A stretch of DNA of 64,000 bases from Azoarcus sp. Aa7 (GCF_014822185.1 NZ_QVLR01000062.1:62001-126000), one strand, 5' to 3'; counted from the stretch's first letter, positions 17,606-28,960 are shown. Notes: generated by a model from the sequence alone, not told the origin. Numbers and translations: made by a program.

Positions 17606-18100
17606 GTGCCCGTCGAAGTCATTCGTGCCGATTATCACGACCCCGTTCATGCAAATGCCATTATCGAGTTGCTTGACGCCTATGCGCGCGACCCGATGGG
17701 TGGCGGCGAGGCGCTGCCGGCCGACGTCAAGGAAAGGGTCGTGCGGGAACTTGCACGCCTGCCGCATGCATTCAGCCTGATCGCCTACGCGGATGGGGTC
17801 GCGATAGGGCTGGTGAATTGCTTCGAAGCGTTTTCCACGTTCGCAGCAAGACCGCTGATCAATATTCACGATTTCGTCGTTCTCGCGGAATACCGCGGAC
17901 GTGGCGTGAGCCAGCATCTGCTGGAGGCGGTGGAGGCGGCGGCCAGGGCGCGGGGATGCTGCAAGATCACGCTGGAGGTGCTCAGCGGGAATGAAGCGGC
18001 GCGGGCGGCTTATGCGAAGTTCGGCTTTCGCGATTACACGCTCGATGTACGCGCAGGCAGTGCGCTGTTCTGGCAGAAGCCGCTCGAAAACCGGCCGTAG
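17606..18100 (+). CDS. GNAT-family N-acetyltransferase
   Basis: A GCN5-type acetyltransferase of about 164 residues. The family core is visible: NIHDFVVLAEYRGRGVSQHLLEAVEAAA (strand beta4 and the acetyl-CoA pyrophosphate loop, here RGRGVS) and ITLEVLSGNEAARAAYAKFGFRDY (motif B). The substrate cannot be told. I chose GTG 17606 (VPVEVIRADYHDP), since the upstream ATG at 17564 adds residues that look non-coding, but that start cannot be excluded. The gene is transcribed away from ompW. Confidence 0.85.
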   Translation: MPVEVIRADYHDPVHANAIIELLDAYARDPMGGGEALPADVKERVVRELARLPHAFSLIAYADGVAIGLVNCFEAFSTFAARPLINIHDFVVLAEYRGRGVSQHLLEAVEAAARARGCCKITLEVLSGNEAARAAYAKFGFRDYTLDVRAGSALFWQKPLENRP

Positions 18101-18171
18101 CGGGGCGTCAGGGGCGGCGGATTGGCGTGCGCTTGTCGCAGGCGTGCGCCAGGGGACCCCTGATCAGCCGA

Positions 18172-18515
18172 TCAATGCTGGGTCTCTTCGTTCGTCGGCG
18201 GCGTATGCAGGGCGGAGGAAGGAGCAAGGCCGATTGCGTCCTGCCAGTCCGCAGGCAGCCACGCGAGATCGGCTGGCTCGTCGATGTCGTGCAGGGGATG
18301 CGCAGTGCTTGCCCGCCAGCCCAGTCGGCCCATCCGGCACAGGGTTTCGAAGGCCACGCCGTCGGTGCTCCAGGGCATGTGTTCGAACAGACAGGGGTGG
18401 AAGCGACGCAGTGCGAGCAGCGCGTAGCCGCCATCGACGGTCGGAACGATCGCGGCATCGTGATCTGCGAGCGCCGCCGGGGCGTTGCGTGGGGGAGCCA
18501 GGGTCCGGACGTGTC
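18172..18515 (-). pseudogene. Truncated TIGR04282/DUF2064 glycosyltransferase-like gene
   Basis: The minus-strand frame encodes about the last 110 residues of a DUF2064/TIGR04282 protein: DHDAAIVPTVDGGYALLALRR, HMPWSTDGVAFETLCRMGRLGW and HDIDEPADLAWLP. These align closely with the intact paralogue at 32940-33668. The N-terminal half, with the nucleotide-binding start, is missing. Homology breaks off near 18515 at an element-like sequence, so the gene appears disrupted by an insertion. Confidence 0.75.
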
Positions 18516-18668
18516 CGCGCGCGTCGAATTTTGCCCCCCGTGTGCACCGAATTCTGACCCTGAGGGTTTAGCCGTTCATCATTGATCGGCTGTGGTAGGT
18601 GTAGTCGTGTCGACCGAGCGCGAGAAAGCGGAATGATTCGTTGCCCGGTATCCGTCCGGCAATCCCTG

Positions 18669-18977
18669 TCAGCAGTGGGGGCAGAGATCGACGAGGTGCC
18701 GCAGAAGCGGGAAGGAGACGCACCAGCGTTGACCGTCGCAGTCGAGGGTCGCGGTACTCTGACTGATGCGCACGAAGGTGCCGATGCGGGTCTGAAGGTG
18801 ACGGTCCTCAAATGTCACGCAGTCGCCGACTCGGAAGGCTGCGCGGGTCGGAGGGGTTGGCTCGGGCACCGATTGCGCGGGGATCGAAGCGGCGTCCGGG
18901 ATTTCGATGGCCGCATACGGCGATTTCCATTCGCGCCGGGTGCGGCCGTTCTGCACAATAAGTTGCGTGTCCTTCAT
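18669..18977 (-). CDS. Hypothetical protein, 102 residues, coupled to upstream ORF
   Basis: A small soluble protein beginning MKDTQLIVQNGRTRREWKS; a start 10 codons upstream is possible. It has a Pro-rich middle (SVPEPTPPTRAAF), then FRVGDCVTFEDRHLQTRIGTFVRIS, which looks like a small beta-barrel, and a C-terminus ending in LCPHC. The ATG overlaps the stop of the preceding ORF by 4 bases, supporting both as real genes. No family is recognised. Its place inside an element-like segment suggests an accessory or regulatory gene of that element. Confidence 0.5.
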   Translation of the reverse strand: MKDTQLIVQNGRTRREWKSPYAAIEIPDAASIPAQSVPEPTPPTRAAFRVGDCVTFEDRHLQTRIGTFVRISQSTATLDCDGQRWCVSFPLLRHLVDLCPHC

Positions 18978-19276
18978 CGGAACGATCCGCCCCGTGCGCA
19001 TCGACATCTGGGTACCGGCTGTTGCCCGTCGAGGAAACGCACCGATTGCCCCTGCTGCAGTTGGCGACGGGTCTCGATGATCCGGGCCGGGTCTGACATC
19101 AGGCGTTCGAGGATGGTCGAGAGGTGGAACTGTTTCAGGCTGGTGGCGCGGTTAAGGGCTTCGATCAGGGCGGCGTTCAGGGCGTGTCGCGGCAAGTGCG
19201 GCCGTGTCACGCGAACGGCCGACCTCAGGCGCTCCGCGCTAGACAGGCTCCGTGACCTTCGTCGGTCGGCTGACAT
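18974..19276 (-). CDS. Hypothetical protein, 100 residues, Arg-rich N-terminus
   Basis: First of two overlapping small ORFs. The N-terminus is basic (MSADRRRSRSLSSAERLRS), followed by a helical region (PRHALNAALIEALNRATSLKQFHLSTILERLMSD), then a basic, Cys-containing tail. It could bind nucleic acid, but I recognise no family. It is likely part of the same foreign segment as the ORF it overlaps. Confidence 0.45.
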   Translation of the reverse strand: MSADRRRSRSLSSAERLRSAVRVTRPHLPRHALNAALIEALNRATSLKQFHLSTILERLMSDPARIIETRRQLQQGQSVRFLDGQQPVPRCRCARGGSFR

Positions 19277-19572
19277 CAGGCACGTGGGGATTCGACCGGG
19301 CGGGGGCGAAGTTCAGACAACCGGACACCAACCGACTCACGGCCAGTTTGCGCTTTTCGCTCGTGTGAACGTCACGACGCATCGTGCCGTTACCTGCGAA
19401 GCGTTTGCGCGGGAATCAAGTGCCAGCGACGCGCCAATACATGGGCGGCAATGTCAAGGGAACTCCCATGGCAGGGCATCACTTCGATCGGGGGTGGCTG
19501 CGACACACTAACGCGGCCCCGGTCCTTCGCATCCGAGCAGCCATGGTCCCCTTCGCCAGAATAGAATGGCCT

Positions 19573-21850
<2,278 letters not shown>

Positions 21851-21858
<8 letters not shown>

Positions 21859-23251
21859 ACCGATCCTGATCGTCGAGGACGACAACACCATCCGCGTGAC
21901 CGTCGGCAATTTCCTCGCGCGCCAGGGTTTCGATGTCGAGGCCGCGGAGGACGGCGAGCAGGCGCTGGCGCTGCTGAAGACGCGTACCTTCAGCCTGATG
22001 CTGCTCGACCTGCATCTGCCTGACATGCACGGACTCGACATCCTCGCCAAGCTGCAGGAGTCGGACGACCGGCCGCTGGTGGTCATCATGACCGCCTACC
22101 CGGAGGTCCGCACCGCGGTCGCGGCGCTGAAGGCGGGCGCCTACGACTACATCAACAAGCCCTTCGACCTCGAGGATCTGCGCGAACTGATCGGACGTGC
22201 GGTCGACACCCAGCGCATGCGGCGCGAGCTCGCGTGGCGGCGGGCACAGTCCGACACCAGCGCGATCGAAGGCCTCATCGGCGCGAGCGAGCCCTTCCGC
22301 CGGATGCTCGACATGACCACACGCATCGCCTCGGCGGGCAAGGTGCCGGTGCTGATCCGGGGCGAATCGGGTACCGGCAAGGAACAGATCGCCCAAGCGA
22401 TCCATTACCGTTCGCCACGCGCCGACGGGCCGTGGGTGACGCTGAATTGCTCGGCGCTGCCCGAAGGGCTGCTCGAATCCGAGCTGTTCGGCCACGAGCG
22501 CGGTGCCTTCACCGACGCCAAGCAGATGAAGCGAGGCCTGCTCGAACTCGCCGACGGGGGAACGCTATTCCTCGACGAGATCGGCGACCTGTCGCTGACG
22601 CTGCAGCCGAAACTGCTGCGTGTGCTCGAGACCCAGACCTTCCGGCGCCTGGGCGGCGCGAAGGAGATCCGCGTCGATGTGCGCTTCGTCTCGGCGACGC
22701 ACCGCGACCTGCCCGGCATGGTGCAGGGCGGACGCTTCCGCGAGGATCTCTACTACCGCCTCAACGTCGGGGCGATCGACCTGCCGGCGCTGCGCGAGCG
22801 CCAGGAGGACATCCTGCCGCTCGCGCAGCATTTCCTCGCCAAGAGCGCCACCGCCATCGGCATCCAGGCGCCGGCGTTCGACCCTGCCATCGAGCCGCTG
22901 CTCAAGGCCTACCGCTGGCCCGGCAACGTGCGGGAGCTGCGCAACGTCGTCGAGCGCGCGGCGATACTGTCGGGCGGAGAGCCGATCGCGGTGCAGCATC
23001 TGCCCAGGGAAATCGCCGGCGAGACACCTCGCTCGGCCCCTGCGTCCGCCCCCGCGCTCGCGACGACGAGCGTGCGTCCGCTCGCCGAAATCGAGGCCGA
23101 GTACATCCGCCACGCGCTCGAACTGTGCCACGGCAACAAGACCCAGGCCGCCGAACTCCTCGGCATCACGCGCCTGACCCTGCGCAACAAGCTGCGCCCC
23201 GCAGATGCGGGTGGAGACGGCCGGATCGATCAGGAAGCGACCGGTCAGTAA
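21851..23251 (+). CDS. NtrC-family sigma54-dependent response regulator
   Basis: A 466-residue regulator: receiver domain with phospho-acceptor D53 (LLDLHLPD), AAA+ domain with Walker A GESGTGKE (171-178), the sigma54-contacting GAFTDA loop (218-223), Walker B TLFLDEIGD, and a C-terminal Fis-type helix-turn-helix (GNKTQAAELLGITRLTLRNKL). All functional motifs are intact. It is cotranscribed with the kinase. A sigma54 promoter lies 80 bases downstream of its stop, ahead of the peroxidase/molybdoenzyme genes, so it very likely activates them. AioS-AioR control arsenite oxidase in a similar way. Confidence 0.92.
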
Positions 23252-23266
23252 TTGACCGGCCGGTTG
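23241..23266 (+). terminator. Hairpin overlapping the regulator stop codon
   Basis: CCGGTCA, 5 nt, TGACCGG is a perfect 7-bp stem, followed by CCGGTTGTTTTC with a T-rich run. The stop codon TAA lies in the loop. The repeated GACCGG motifs here (again near 23274) may alternatively be upstream activator sites for the sigma54 promoter that follows. Confidence 0.5.
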
Positions 23267-23331
23267 TTTTCTGACCGGCGCGTTTCCTCCCATCATCGCG
23301 AAATCCCAATGAAATCAGCGGTGTTCGCCTC

Positions 23332-23347
23332 TGGCACGAACACTGCA
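23332..23347 (+). promoter_or_regulatory. Sigma54 (-24/-12) promoter
   Basis: TGGCACG, 4 nt, CTGC matches the RpoN consensus TGGCACG-N4-TTGC at all but one position, with exact spacing. It lies 54 bases upstream of the first peroxidase gene and downstream of a GAFTDA-containing activator gene. Confidence 0.85.
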
Positions 23348-23400
23348 TAACCCTCCCTGTGACGGGGCTTTTCCCGCCGATCTCCATCTCAGGGGGGACC

Positions 23401-24519
23401 ATGAAAAACACGTATCCCAGGCGAATTTCGCAGGCACTGGGCGCCGTCGGGCTCGCGACGGCGGTCACGCTTGCTTGCGGCGTCCAGTCCGCTGGCGCCC
23501 AAACCAGTGCGCCCGATCTCGCGCCGATGCCCGAAGTGAAACCGGGCAACGCGGCGATGATCGAGCTCGGCAAGCACTTCTTCTTCGACCGCCGCCTGTC
23601 CGGCGACTGGGGCCGCTCCTGCGCGTCCTGTCATGATCCGGAGAAGGGCTGGGGCGACGGCCAGGCCCTGTCCACGGGTTATCCGTCGATGGAGTACTTC
23701 CGCAATGCGCCCACCGTGCTCAACGCCAAGCACCGCCAGCGCTTCCTGTGGGACGGGCGGCTCGACGGCAGCGACGCCGGCACCCTGGTGCGCGACATGA
23801 TCACCGAGACGCACACGATGAACATGGACAGCCGCCTGATGCAGGAACGCCTCAAGCAGGTGCCCGCGTACGACGCGCTGTGGAAGACGTGGCGCAAGGA
23901 CGACATCAACGGCATGCGCGTCTTCAACGTCATCGGCGAGTTCATCCGCAGCCTCGAGACGACCAACGCGCCGTTCGACAAGTTCGCGAAGGGCGATGCG
24001 GACGCGATCAGCGCCGAGGCGAAGGAGGGCTACGCGCTGTTCAAGGGCAAGGCCGGCTGCGTCGCCTGCCACAACGGGCCGATCGGCTCCGACGGCAAGC
24101 TGTACAAGACCGGCGTGCCGGAGCATCCGGACGTGCTGGCCAACCCGCTGCGCACGATCACGATGCTGCGCCACTACGCCACCAGCGGCATGCCCAACTA
24201 CATGAACGCGCGCACGGACGTCGGCGCCTACGCGATCACCAAGAAGCCCGCCGACATCGGCAAGTTCCAGACCGCGCAGCTGCGCGACCTGAAATACACC
24301 GCGCCCTACATGCACAACGGCATGTTCGCGACGCTCGACGAGGTCGTCGCCTTCTACAACCAGGGCGGCGGCGAAGGCTCCGGGCTCGAGCCGCTGGGCC
24401 TCTCGGCCACCGAGCAAAAGGCGCTGGTGGCCTTCCTGCTCACGCTCTCCGGCGACCCGGTCATCGTCAAGGCCCCGGCCGAGCCCGAGATGCAGGTCCG
24501 CACTTTCGGCAAGAACTGA
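23401..24519 (+). CDS. Di-haem cytochrome c peroxidase family protein (IdrP-like)
   Basis: A 372-residue periplasmic di-haem protein of the CcpA/MauG family. It has a Sec signal peptide ending near AGA (residue 33) and two haem-binding motifs, CASCH (74-78) and CVACH (220-224). The family reduces hydrogen peroxide using electrons from small cytochromes. First gene behind the sigma54 promoter, with a strong GGGGGG ribosome site before ATG 23401. In iodate-respiring bacteria two such proteins (IdrP1, IdrP2) accompany the molybdoenzyme, where they are thought to remove peroxide formed during iodate reduction. Which of the two this corresponds to is not decided. Confidence 0.85.
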   Translation: MKNTYPRRISQALGAVGLATAVTLACGVQSAGAQTSAPDLAPMPEVKPGNAAMIELGKHFFFDRRLSGDWGRSCASCHDPEKGWGDGQALSTGYPSMEYFRNAPTVLNAKHRQRFLWDGRLDGSDAGTLVRDMITETHTMNMDSRLMQERLKQVPAYDALWKTWRKDDINGMRVFNVIGEFIRSLETTNAPFDKFAKGDADAISAEAKEGYALFKGKAGCVACHNGPIGSDGKLYKTGVPEHPDVLANPLRTITMLRHYATSGMPNYMNARTDVGAYAITKKPADIGKFQTAQLRDLKYTAPYMHNGMFATLDEVVAFYNQGGGEGSGLEPLGLSATEQKALVAFLLTLSGDPVIVKAPAEPEMQVRTFGKN

Positions 24520-24529
24520 GGGACGAACC

Positions 24530-25669
24530 ATGAAAACCCGCACTACGCTCAAGCTCTCGGCGCTCGCCGCCTCGTTCGCGGTGGCGCTCACGGCGACGGC
24601 CGCGACCGGCCAGTCCTTTCCGCCGCTCGCCCCGCTGCCGCCGGTTCCGGTTCCGAAGGACAACCCGCAGAGCCCCGAAAAGATCGCGCTCGGCAAGCAA
24701 TTGTTCTGGGACGCCCGCCTGTCGGGCGACGGCTCCATGCCCTGCGTGTCCTGCCACCTGCCGCCGCTCGGCTGGGGCGACAACAACGCGATCTCGCGCG
24801 GCTATCCGGGCACGCAGCACTGGCGCAACTCGCAGACCATCCTTAACTCCGCCTACTACAACAAGCTTTTCTGGGACAGCAGTTCGACGAGCCTCGAGTC
24901 CGAGGCCGCATCCGCCGCCGAAGGCAGCGTCGCCGGCAACGGCGACCCATCGGTGATGGAGATGCGCATGCGCTTCATCCCCGAATACGTCGAGTCGTTC
25001 AAGAAGGTGTTCGGCAGTGAGTGGCCGCGCATGAACGACGCTTACCGCGCGATCTCCGCCTACCAGCGCACCGTCGTCTCCGATGCGTCCAAGGTGCCGT
25101 TCGACCGCTACGCCAAGGGTGACAAAAAGGCGCTGGACGACTCGCAAAAACGCGGCATGGGGCTCTTCAACGGCAAGGCCGGCTGCATCCAGTGCCACAA
25201 CGGCCCGCTCGCCTCGGACCAGAAGCTGCACGACATCGGCCTGCCGGACTTCCCCGGCTTCAAGGACACGCCGCTGTATCAGGTCACGCATCGCTGGCAG
25301 CAGTATCAGAAGGGCGTAAGCGAGAACCGCTACCGCAACGCCGACCGCGATTACGGCCTGTTCTACGCGACGAAGAACCCCAAGGACGCAGGCAAGTTCC
25401 GCACGCCTTCGCTGCGCGAAGTGAAGTACACCGCGCCTTACATGCACAACGGCGTGTTCGCGACGCTGGATGAGGTTGTCGATTTCTACGACCGCGGCGG
25501 CGAGGCCGGCACCAACAAGAGCCCGCTCATCAAGCCGCTCGGCCTCACCGCGCAGGAGAAGAAGGACCTCGTCGCCTTCATCGCGGCGCTGTCGATGACG
25601 GAACCGCTGATCCACGACGACCCGAAGCTGCCGGGCGACTACCAGCCGCTGCCCGCGCCGGTGAAATGA
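24530..25669 (+). CDS. Second di-haem cytochrome c peroxidase family protein (IdrP-like)
   Basis: A 379-residue paralogue of the preceding gene, separated from it by 10 bases. It has a signal peptide (MKTRTTLKLSALAASFAVALTATAA region), haem motifs CVSCH (72-76) and CIQCH (219-223), and the conserved YTAPYMHNG(V)FATLDEVV segment shared with its neighbour. It differs enough (for example the SLESEA insert) to suggest an old duplication. Periplasmic peroxidase is the expected activity. Two adjacent di-haem peroxidases between a regulator and an AioAB-like pair are not part of ordinary arsenite oxidase loci. Confidence 0.85.
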   Translation: MKTRTTLKLSALAASFAVALTATAATGQSFPPLAPLPPVPVPKDNPQSPEKIALGKQLFWDARLSGDGSMPCVSCHLPPLGWGDNNAISRGYPGTQHWRNSQTILNSAYYNKLFWDSSSTSLESEAASAAEGSVAGNGDPSVMEMRMRFIPEYVESFKKVFGSEWPRMNDAYRAISAYQRTVVSDASKVPFDRYAKGDKKALDDSQKRGMGLFNGKAGCIQCHNGPLASDQKLHDIGLPDFPGFKDTPLYQVTHRWQQYQKGVSENRYRNADRDYGLFYATKNPKDAGKFRTPSLREVKYTAPYMHNGVFATLDEVVDFYDRGGEAGTNKSPLIKPLGLTAQEKKDLVAFIAALSMTEPLIHDDPKLPGDYQPLPAPVK

Positions 25670-25679
25670 GGAGCCGAAC

Positions 25680-26270
25680 ATGAGCCAGAAAACGATCCAG
25701 ATCCAGTCGGCCCCCGAGCACGGGCACGACCATGAGCACCACCACGAAGGCGGGCGCGCCTGCATGAGCCGGCGCAGTTTCCTGCTGTCGGGCGGCTCCT
25801 TCCTCGCGCTCGTCGGCCTGGGTGCCGTGCCCGGCTTCGCCGAAGCTGCGCAGCTTTTGAAGGCGGGCTATGCGCGCCAGAAGATCGGCAGCCTGTCGGC
25901 GCTGAAGGCGGGTGAGCCCATCACTTTCAACTACCCCTATGCGGACGTCCGCAACATCCTCGTCAAGCTCGGCGTCGAGGCCGGCGGCGGGATCGGGCCG
26001 CAGAAGGACATCGTCGCGTTCAACCAGCAATGCACGCACATGGGCGGCCCGCTCGACGGCACCTACAAGCCCGAGCACCAGGTGCTGGGCCCGTGCCCGC
26101 TGCACCTGACCACCTTCGATCTGACGCGCCACGGCATGGTCGCCTCCGGCCATGCCACCGAAAGCCTGCCGCAGATCATGCTCGAAGTGCAGGGTGACGA
26201 CATCTACGCAGTCGGCGTGATGGGCCTGGTCTATGGCTACAGCGCCATGACGACCCAGCGCCGCGCGTGA
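25680..26270 (+). CDS. idrB: Rieske [2Fe-2S] subunit, Tat-exported (IdrB/AioB-like)
   Basis: A 196-residue small subunit. The N-terminus is His-rich (HGHDHEHHHEGG), followed by a twin-arginine signal SRRSFLL and a hydrophobic stretch. The Rieske ligands are in CTH (118-120) and CPLH (139-142). It passes electrons between a periplasmic cytochrome and the molybdenum subunit. It lies 11 bases before the large subunit gene, the same B-A order as aioBA. The unusual His-rich leader might bind metal. The symbol is tentative, since AioB is the alternative family name. Confidence 0.85.
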   Translation: MSQKTIQIQSAPEHGHDHEHHHEGGRACMSRRSFLLSGGSFLALVGLGAVPGFAEAAQLLKAGYARQKIGSLSALKAGEPITFNYPYADVRNILVKLGVEAGGGIGPQKDIVAFNQQCTHMGGPLDGTYKPEHQVLGPCPLHLTTFDLTRHGMVASGHATESLPQIMLEVQGDDIYAVGVMGLVYGYSAMTTQRRA

Positions 26271-26281
26271 AGGAGATTGAG

Positions 26282-28960
26282 ATGAGCAAGCAAGACAGCT
26301 ACAAAGCCCCGGACTTCGTGCCGCTGCCGCCGAAGGATGCGGACGTCCTCACCACCGCCTGCGACTACTGCACGGTGGCCTGCGGCTACAAGGTGTACCG
26401 CTGGCCGGTGGGCAAGGAAGGTGGCGCCAAGGCCGCGCAGAATGCGCTCGGCGCCGATTTTCCGCACCAGATGATGATGAACGCGTGGGTCAGCCCGGCG
26501 ATGCACAACGTCGTCACGCACAAGGGCAAGCCGCACCACGTCGTCGTGATGCCGGACAAGGACGCGACCGTGGTCAACGTCGGCGGCAACCACTCGATCC
26601 GCGGTGGCACCCTGGCCGAGAAGTGCTACAACCCGGGCAACCGCACCCGCGAGCGCCTGCAGCACCCGATGCTGCGCGTGAATGGCAAGCTCACCCCGGT
26701 GAGCTGGGACCTCGCGACCGAAGTGATGGCCGACATCTCGAAATACATCATCGCGAAGTACGGCGAGCACGCCTGGGGCGTTAAGTCGCACTCGTACCAG
26801 TACTTCGAGAACGTCTATGCGATCACCAAGCTCGCGATGACGACCATCGGCACGCCGACCTTCGCGTGGCACGACAAGTGTTCGGCGACCAACGACGCGA
26901 CCGGCCTCGACGACGCGGGCATCGACTCCTTCGCCTCGAGCTACCAGGACTGGTCCGACTGCGAAGTAGCCTTCCTGTCCGGCGTCGATCCGTACGAGAC
27001 CAAGACGACGCTATTCACCTCGCACATGATGCCGGGCGACAAGAAGTTCATCTTCGTCACCCCGCACATGACGACCGGCGTCGCGTGGTCGGTCAAGGAA
27101 GGGCGCGGGCTGTGGCTGTCGATCATCCCCGGCACCGACACCGTGCTGCACATGGCGCTCGCACGCATCATCATCGAGAACAACTGGCAGGACCAGGCCT
27201 TCATCGACAAGTGGATCGCCAAGCCGTGGGAAGTGGACGCCGGCTATGGCCGCGGCACGCGCAACACCGGCTGGCAGTGGCGCACGACCTGGGGCACTTG
27301 GCAGAGCGACTGGGAGGACTACAAGAAATTCATCCTGTCGCAGGAGGAATCCAAACTCGACGTCGCTGCGCAGATCACCGGCCTCAATGCCGACGACATC
27401 CGCAAGGCCGCGGAGTGGATGGCCAAACCCAAGGCCGACGGCAGCATGCCGAAGACCTCGTTCATGTGCGAGAAGGGCAATTACTGGTCCAACAACTACA
27501 TGAACACGACGTCGTTCGCGTCGCTGGGTCTGATCTGCGGCTCGGGCAACCGACCCGGGCGCATGATCTCGCGCGGCGGCGGCCATCAGCGCGGCGGCCT
27601 GTCGGCGGGCGGCGGCTCGGGCTGGCTGTCGCCCGAGAAGCATCCGGGACGGCGCAAGAAGGACTTCAACCTCGATCTGTGGCTGATGCAGGGCAACATG
27701 CGCTTCGCGTGGGTCATCGGCACGACCTGGGTCGCGGCGATGATGGGCTCGAACGAGCTCGAAAGGAAGATGCGCGAGCTGACGGTCGACAATCCGCACC
27801 GGATCACGAGTCTGGACCGTGCCGAAATCTTCGAGGCGCTCAAAAAGCGCGTCGATTCGGGCGGCATGGTGATGGCCAACTCCGACCTGTATCCGGTGAT
27901 CCCGATCGGCTCCGAGCTCGCCGACATCGTCTTCCCGGTCGCCTCGTGGGGCGAGGACAACTTCACCCGCTGCAACTCGGAGCGCCGCCTGCGCCTGTAC
28001 AGCAAGTTCTACGACGCACCGGGCGAGGCCAAGCCGGACTGGTGGATCGTCCAGAAATTCGCGCAGAAGATGGGCTTCGACAAGGACGGCGGCTACGCGT
28101 GGAAGGACTCGAACGACGTCTTCGAGGAAGCGGCGCGCTTTTCGCGCGGCGGGGTGCTGAACTACCACCCGCTGGCGACGCAGGCCAAGGAAAAAGGCGT
28201 GAAGGCCCAGGAGCTGCTGCGCACCTACGGCACCACCGGCATCCAGACGCCGATCCGCGTCAAGGAAGGCAAGCTCGTCGGCACCCAGCGCCTGCACGAC
28301 CCCGACAACAACTGGGGCGAGATCGAGCAGGCCGAAGTGCAGATCCCCGCGCTGTACGCGTTCAACACGCACAGCGGCAAGGCGATCCTGCTGAAGTCGC
28401 CGTGGAAGTACGCCGGCTGGATCCAGTTCTACGAGGCGGTCAAGCCGCGTGCGGAGAAGGGCGAGGTCTGGGTCACCAACGGCCGAGTCAATGAAACCTG
28501 GCAGTCGGGTTTCGACGATTTGCGCAAACCCTATCTGTCGCAGCGCTGGCCTGAGGCGTTCATCTTCATCCACCCCGACGACGCCGGGAAGAAGGGCATC
28601 GAGTCGGGCGATTACGTCGAGGTGGTGAACGACACGGTCTACATCCAGACTGGCCAGCCGCAGGGGGTGCTCGACGCCGATCTGACCTTCAACCAGTTGA
28701 TGAAGGACGGACACATCAAGACCACGGTCGGCAAATTCCAGGCGGTCGCGATCGTCTCCAACGAGATGCGTCCGGGGGTGTGCAAGGCGAACTTCAACTT
28801 CCCCAAATCGCCAGCCAACGCAGTCGTCTCGGCAGTGCCGGACCCGATGACCAACAACTACCGCTACAAGCTTGGACGCGGCGTGCTGAACAAGGTGGGC
28901 GAGTCGCCGTACAAGCACGGCCTGACGCAGATGAGCCTGAAGCCGCGCAACATCGTTTGA
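26282..28960 (+). CDS. idrA: Molybdopterin oxidoreductase, arsenite oxidase/iodate reductase large subunit
   Basis: An 892-residue DMSO-reductase family enzyme of the AioA/IdrA clade. The N-terminus carries C27-x2-C30-x3-C34, and 70 residues later there is a Ser (S105) where other family members have a fourth Cys. This is exactly the [3Fe-4S] pattern of AioA. It has no signal peptide, so it is probably exported with its Tat-tagged Rieske partner. It is longer than AioA (about 825). With two di-haem peroxidases and a Rieske gene it makes the idr set. Iodate reduction to iodide is the favoured role; arsenite oxidation is the main alternative. ATG 26282 follows an AAGGAG site. Confidence 0.8.
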   Translation: MSKQDSYKAPDFVPLPPKDADVLTTACDYCTVACGYKVYRWPVGKEGGAKAAQNALGADFPHQMMMNAWVSPAMHNVVTHKGKPHHVVVMPDKDATVVNVGGNHSIRGGTLAEKCYNPGNRTRERLQHPMLRVNGKLTPVSWDLATEVMADISKYIIAKYGEHAWGVKSHSYQYFENVYAITKLAMTTIGTPTFAWHDKCSATNDATGLDDAGIDSFASSYQDWSDCEVAFLSGVDPYETKTTLFTSHMMPGDKKFIFVTPHMTTGVAWSVKEGRGLWLSIIPGTDTVLHMALARIIIENNWQDQAFIDKWIAKPWEVDAGYGRGTRNTGWQWRTTWGTWQSDWEDYKKFILSQEESKLDVAAQITGLNADDIRKAAEWMAKPKADGSMPKTSFMCEKGNYWSNNYMNTTSFASLGLICGSGNRPGRMISRGGGHQRGGLSAGGGSGWLSPEKHPGRRKKDFNLDLWLMQGNMRFAWVIGTTWVAAMMGSNELERKMRELTVDNPHRITSLDRAEIFEALKKRVDSGGMVMANSDLYPVIPIGSELADIVFPVASWGEDNFTRCNSERRLRLYSKFYDAPGEAKPDWWIVQKFAQKMGFDKDGGYAWKDSNDVFEEAARFSRGGVLNYHPLATQAKEKGVKAQELLRTYGTTGIQTPIRVKEGKLVGTQRLHDPDNNWGEIEQAEVQIPALYAFNTHSGKAILLKSPWKYAGWIQFYEAVKPRAEKGEVWVTNGRVNETWQSGFDDLRKPYLSQRWPEAFIFIHPDDAGKKGIESGDYVEVVNDTVYIQTGQPQGVLDADLTFNQLMKDGHIKTTVGKFQAVAIVSNEMRPGVCKANFNFPKSPANAVVSAVPDPMTNNYRYKLGRGVLNKVGESPYKHGLTQMSLKPRNIV

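Larger units (their letters stand above)
18516..19300. mobile_element. Probable insertion-element remnant
   Basis: At 18523-18560 the sequence reads GTCGAATTTTG, a C-run, then CACCGAATTCTGACCC. This resembles the terminal repeats (TTTTGACCC-type) of IS21-like and related elements, and it sits exactly where the glycosyltransferase pseudogene ends. A weakly similar GGGGGCGAAGTTCAG lies near 19310. Two small coupled ORFs lie between. No transposase domain is recognisable, so the element may be a remnant. Boundaries are approximate. Confidence 0.35.

Noticed and set aside
26282..28960. Plain arsenite oxidase AioA as the sole reading of the molybdoenzyme
   Set aside because: The [3Fe-4S]/Ser pattern is shared, but two adjacent di-haem peroxidases are not part of aio loci and are typical of idr. 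I keep AioA only as an alternative.
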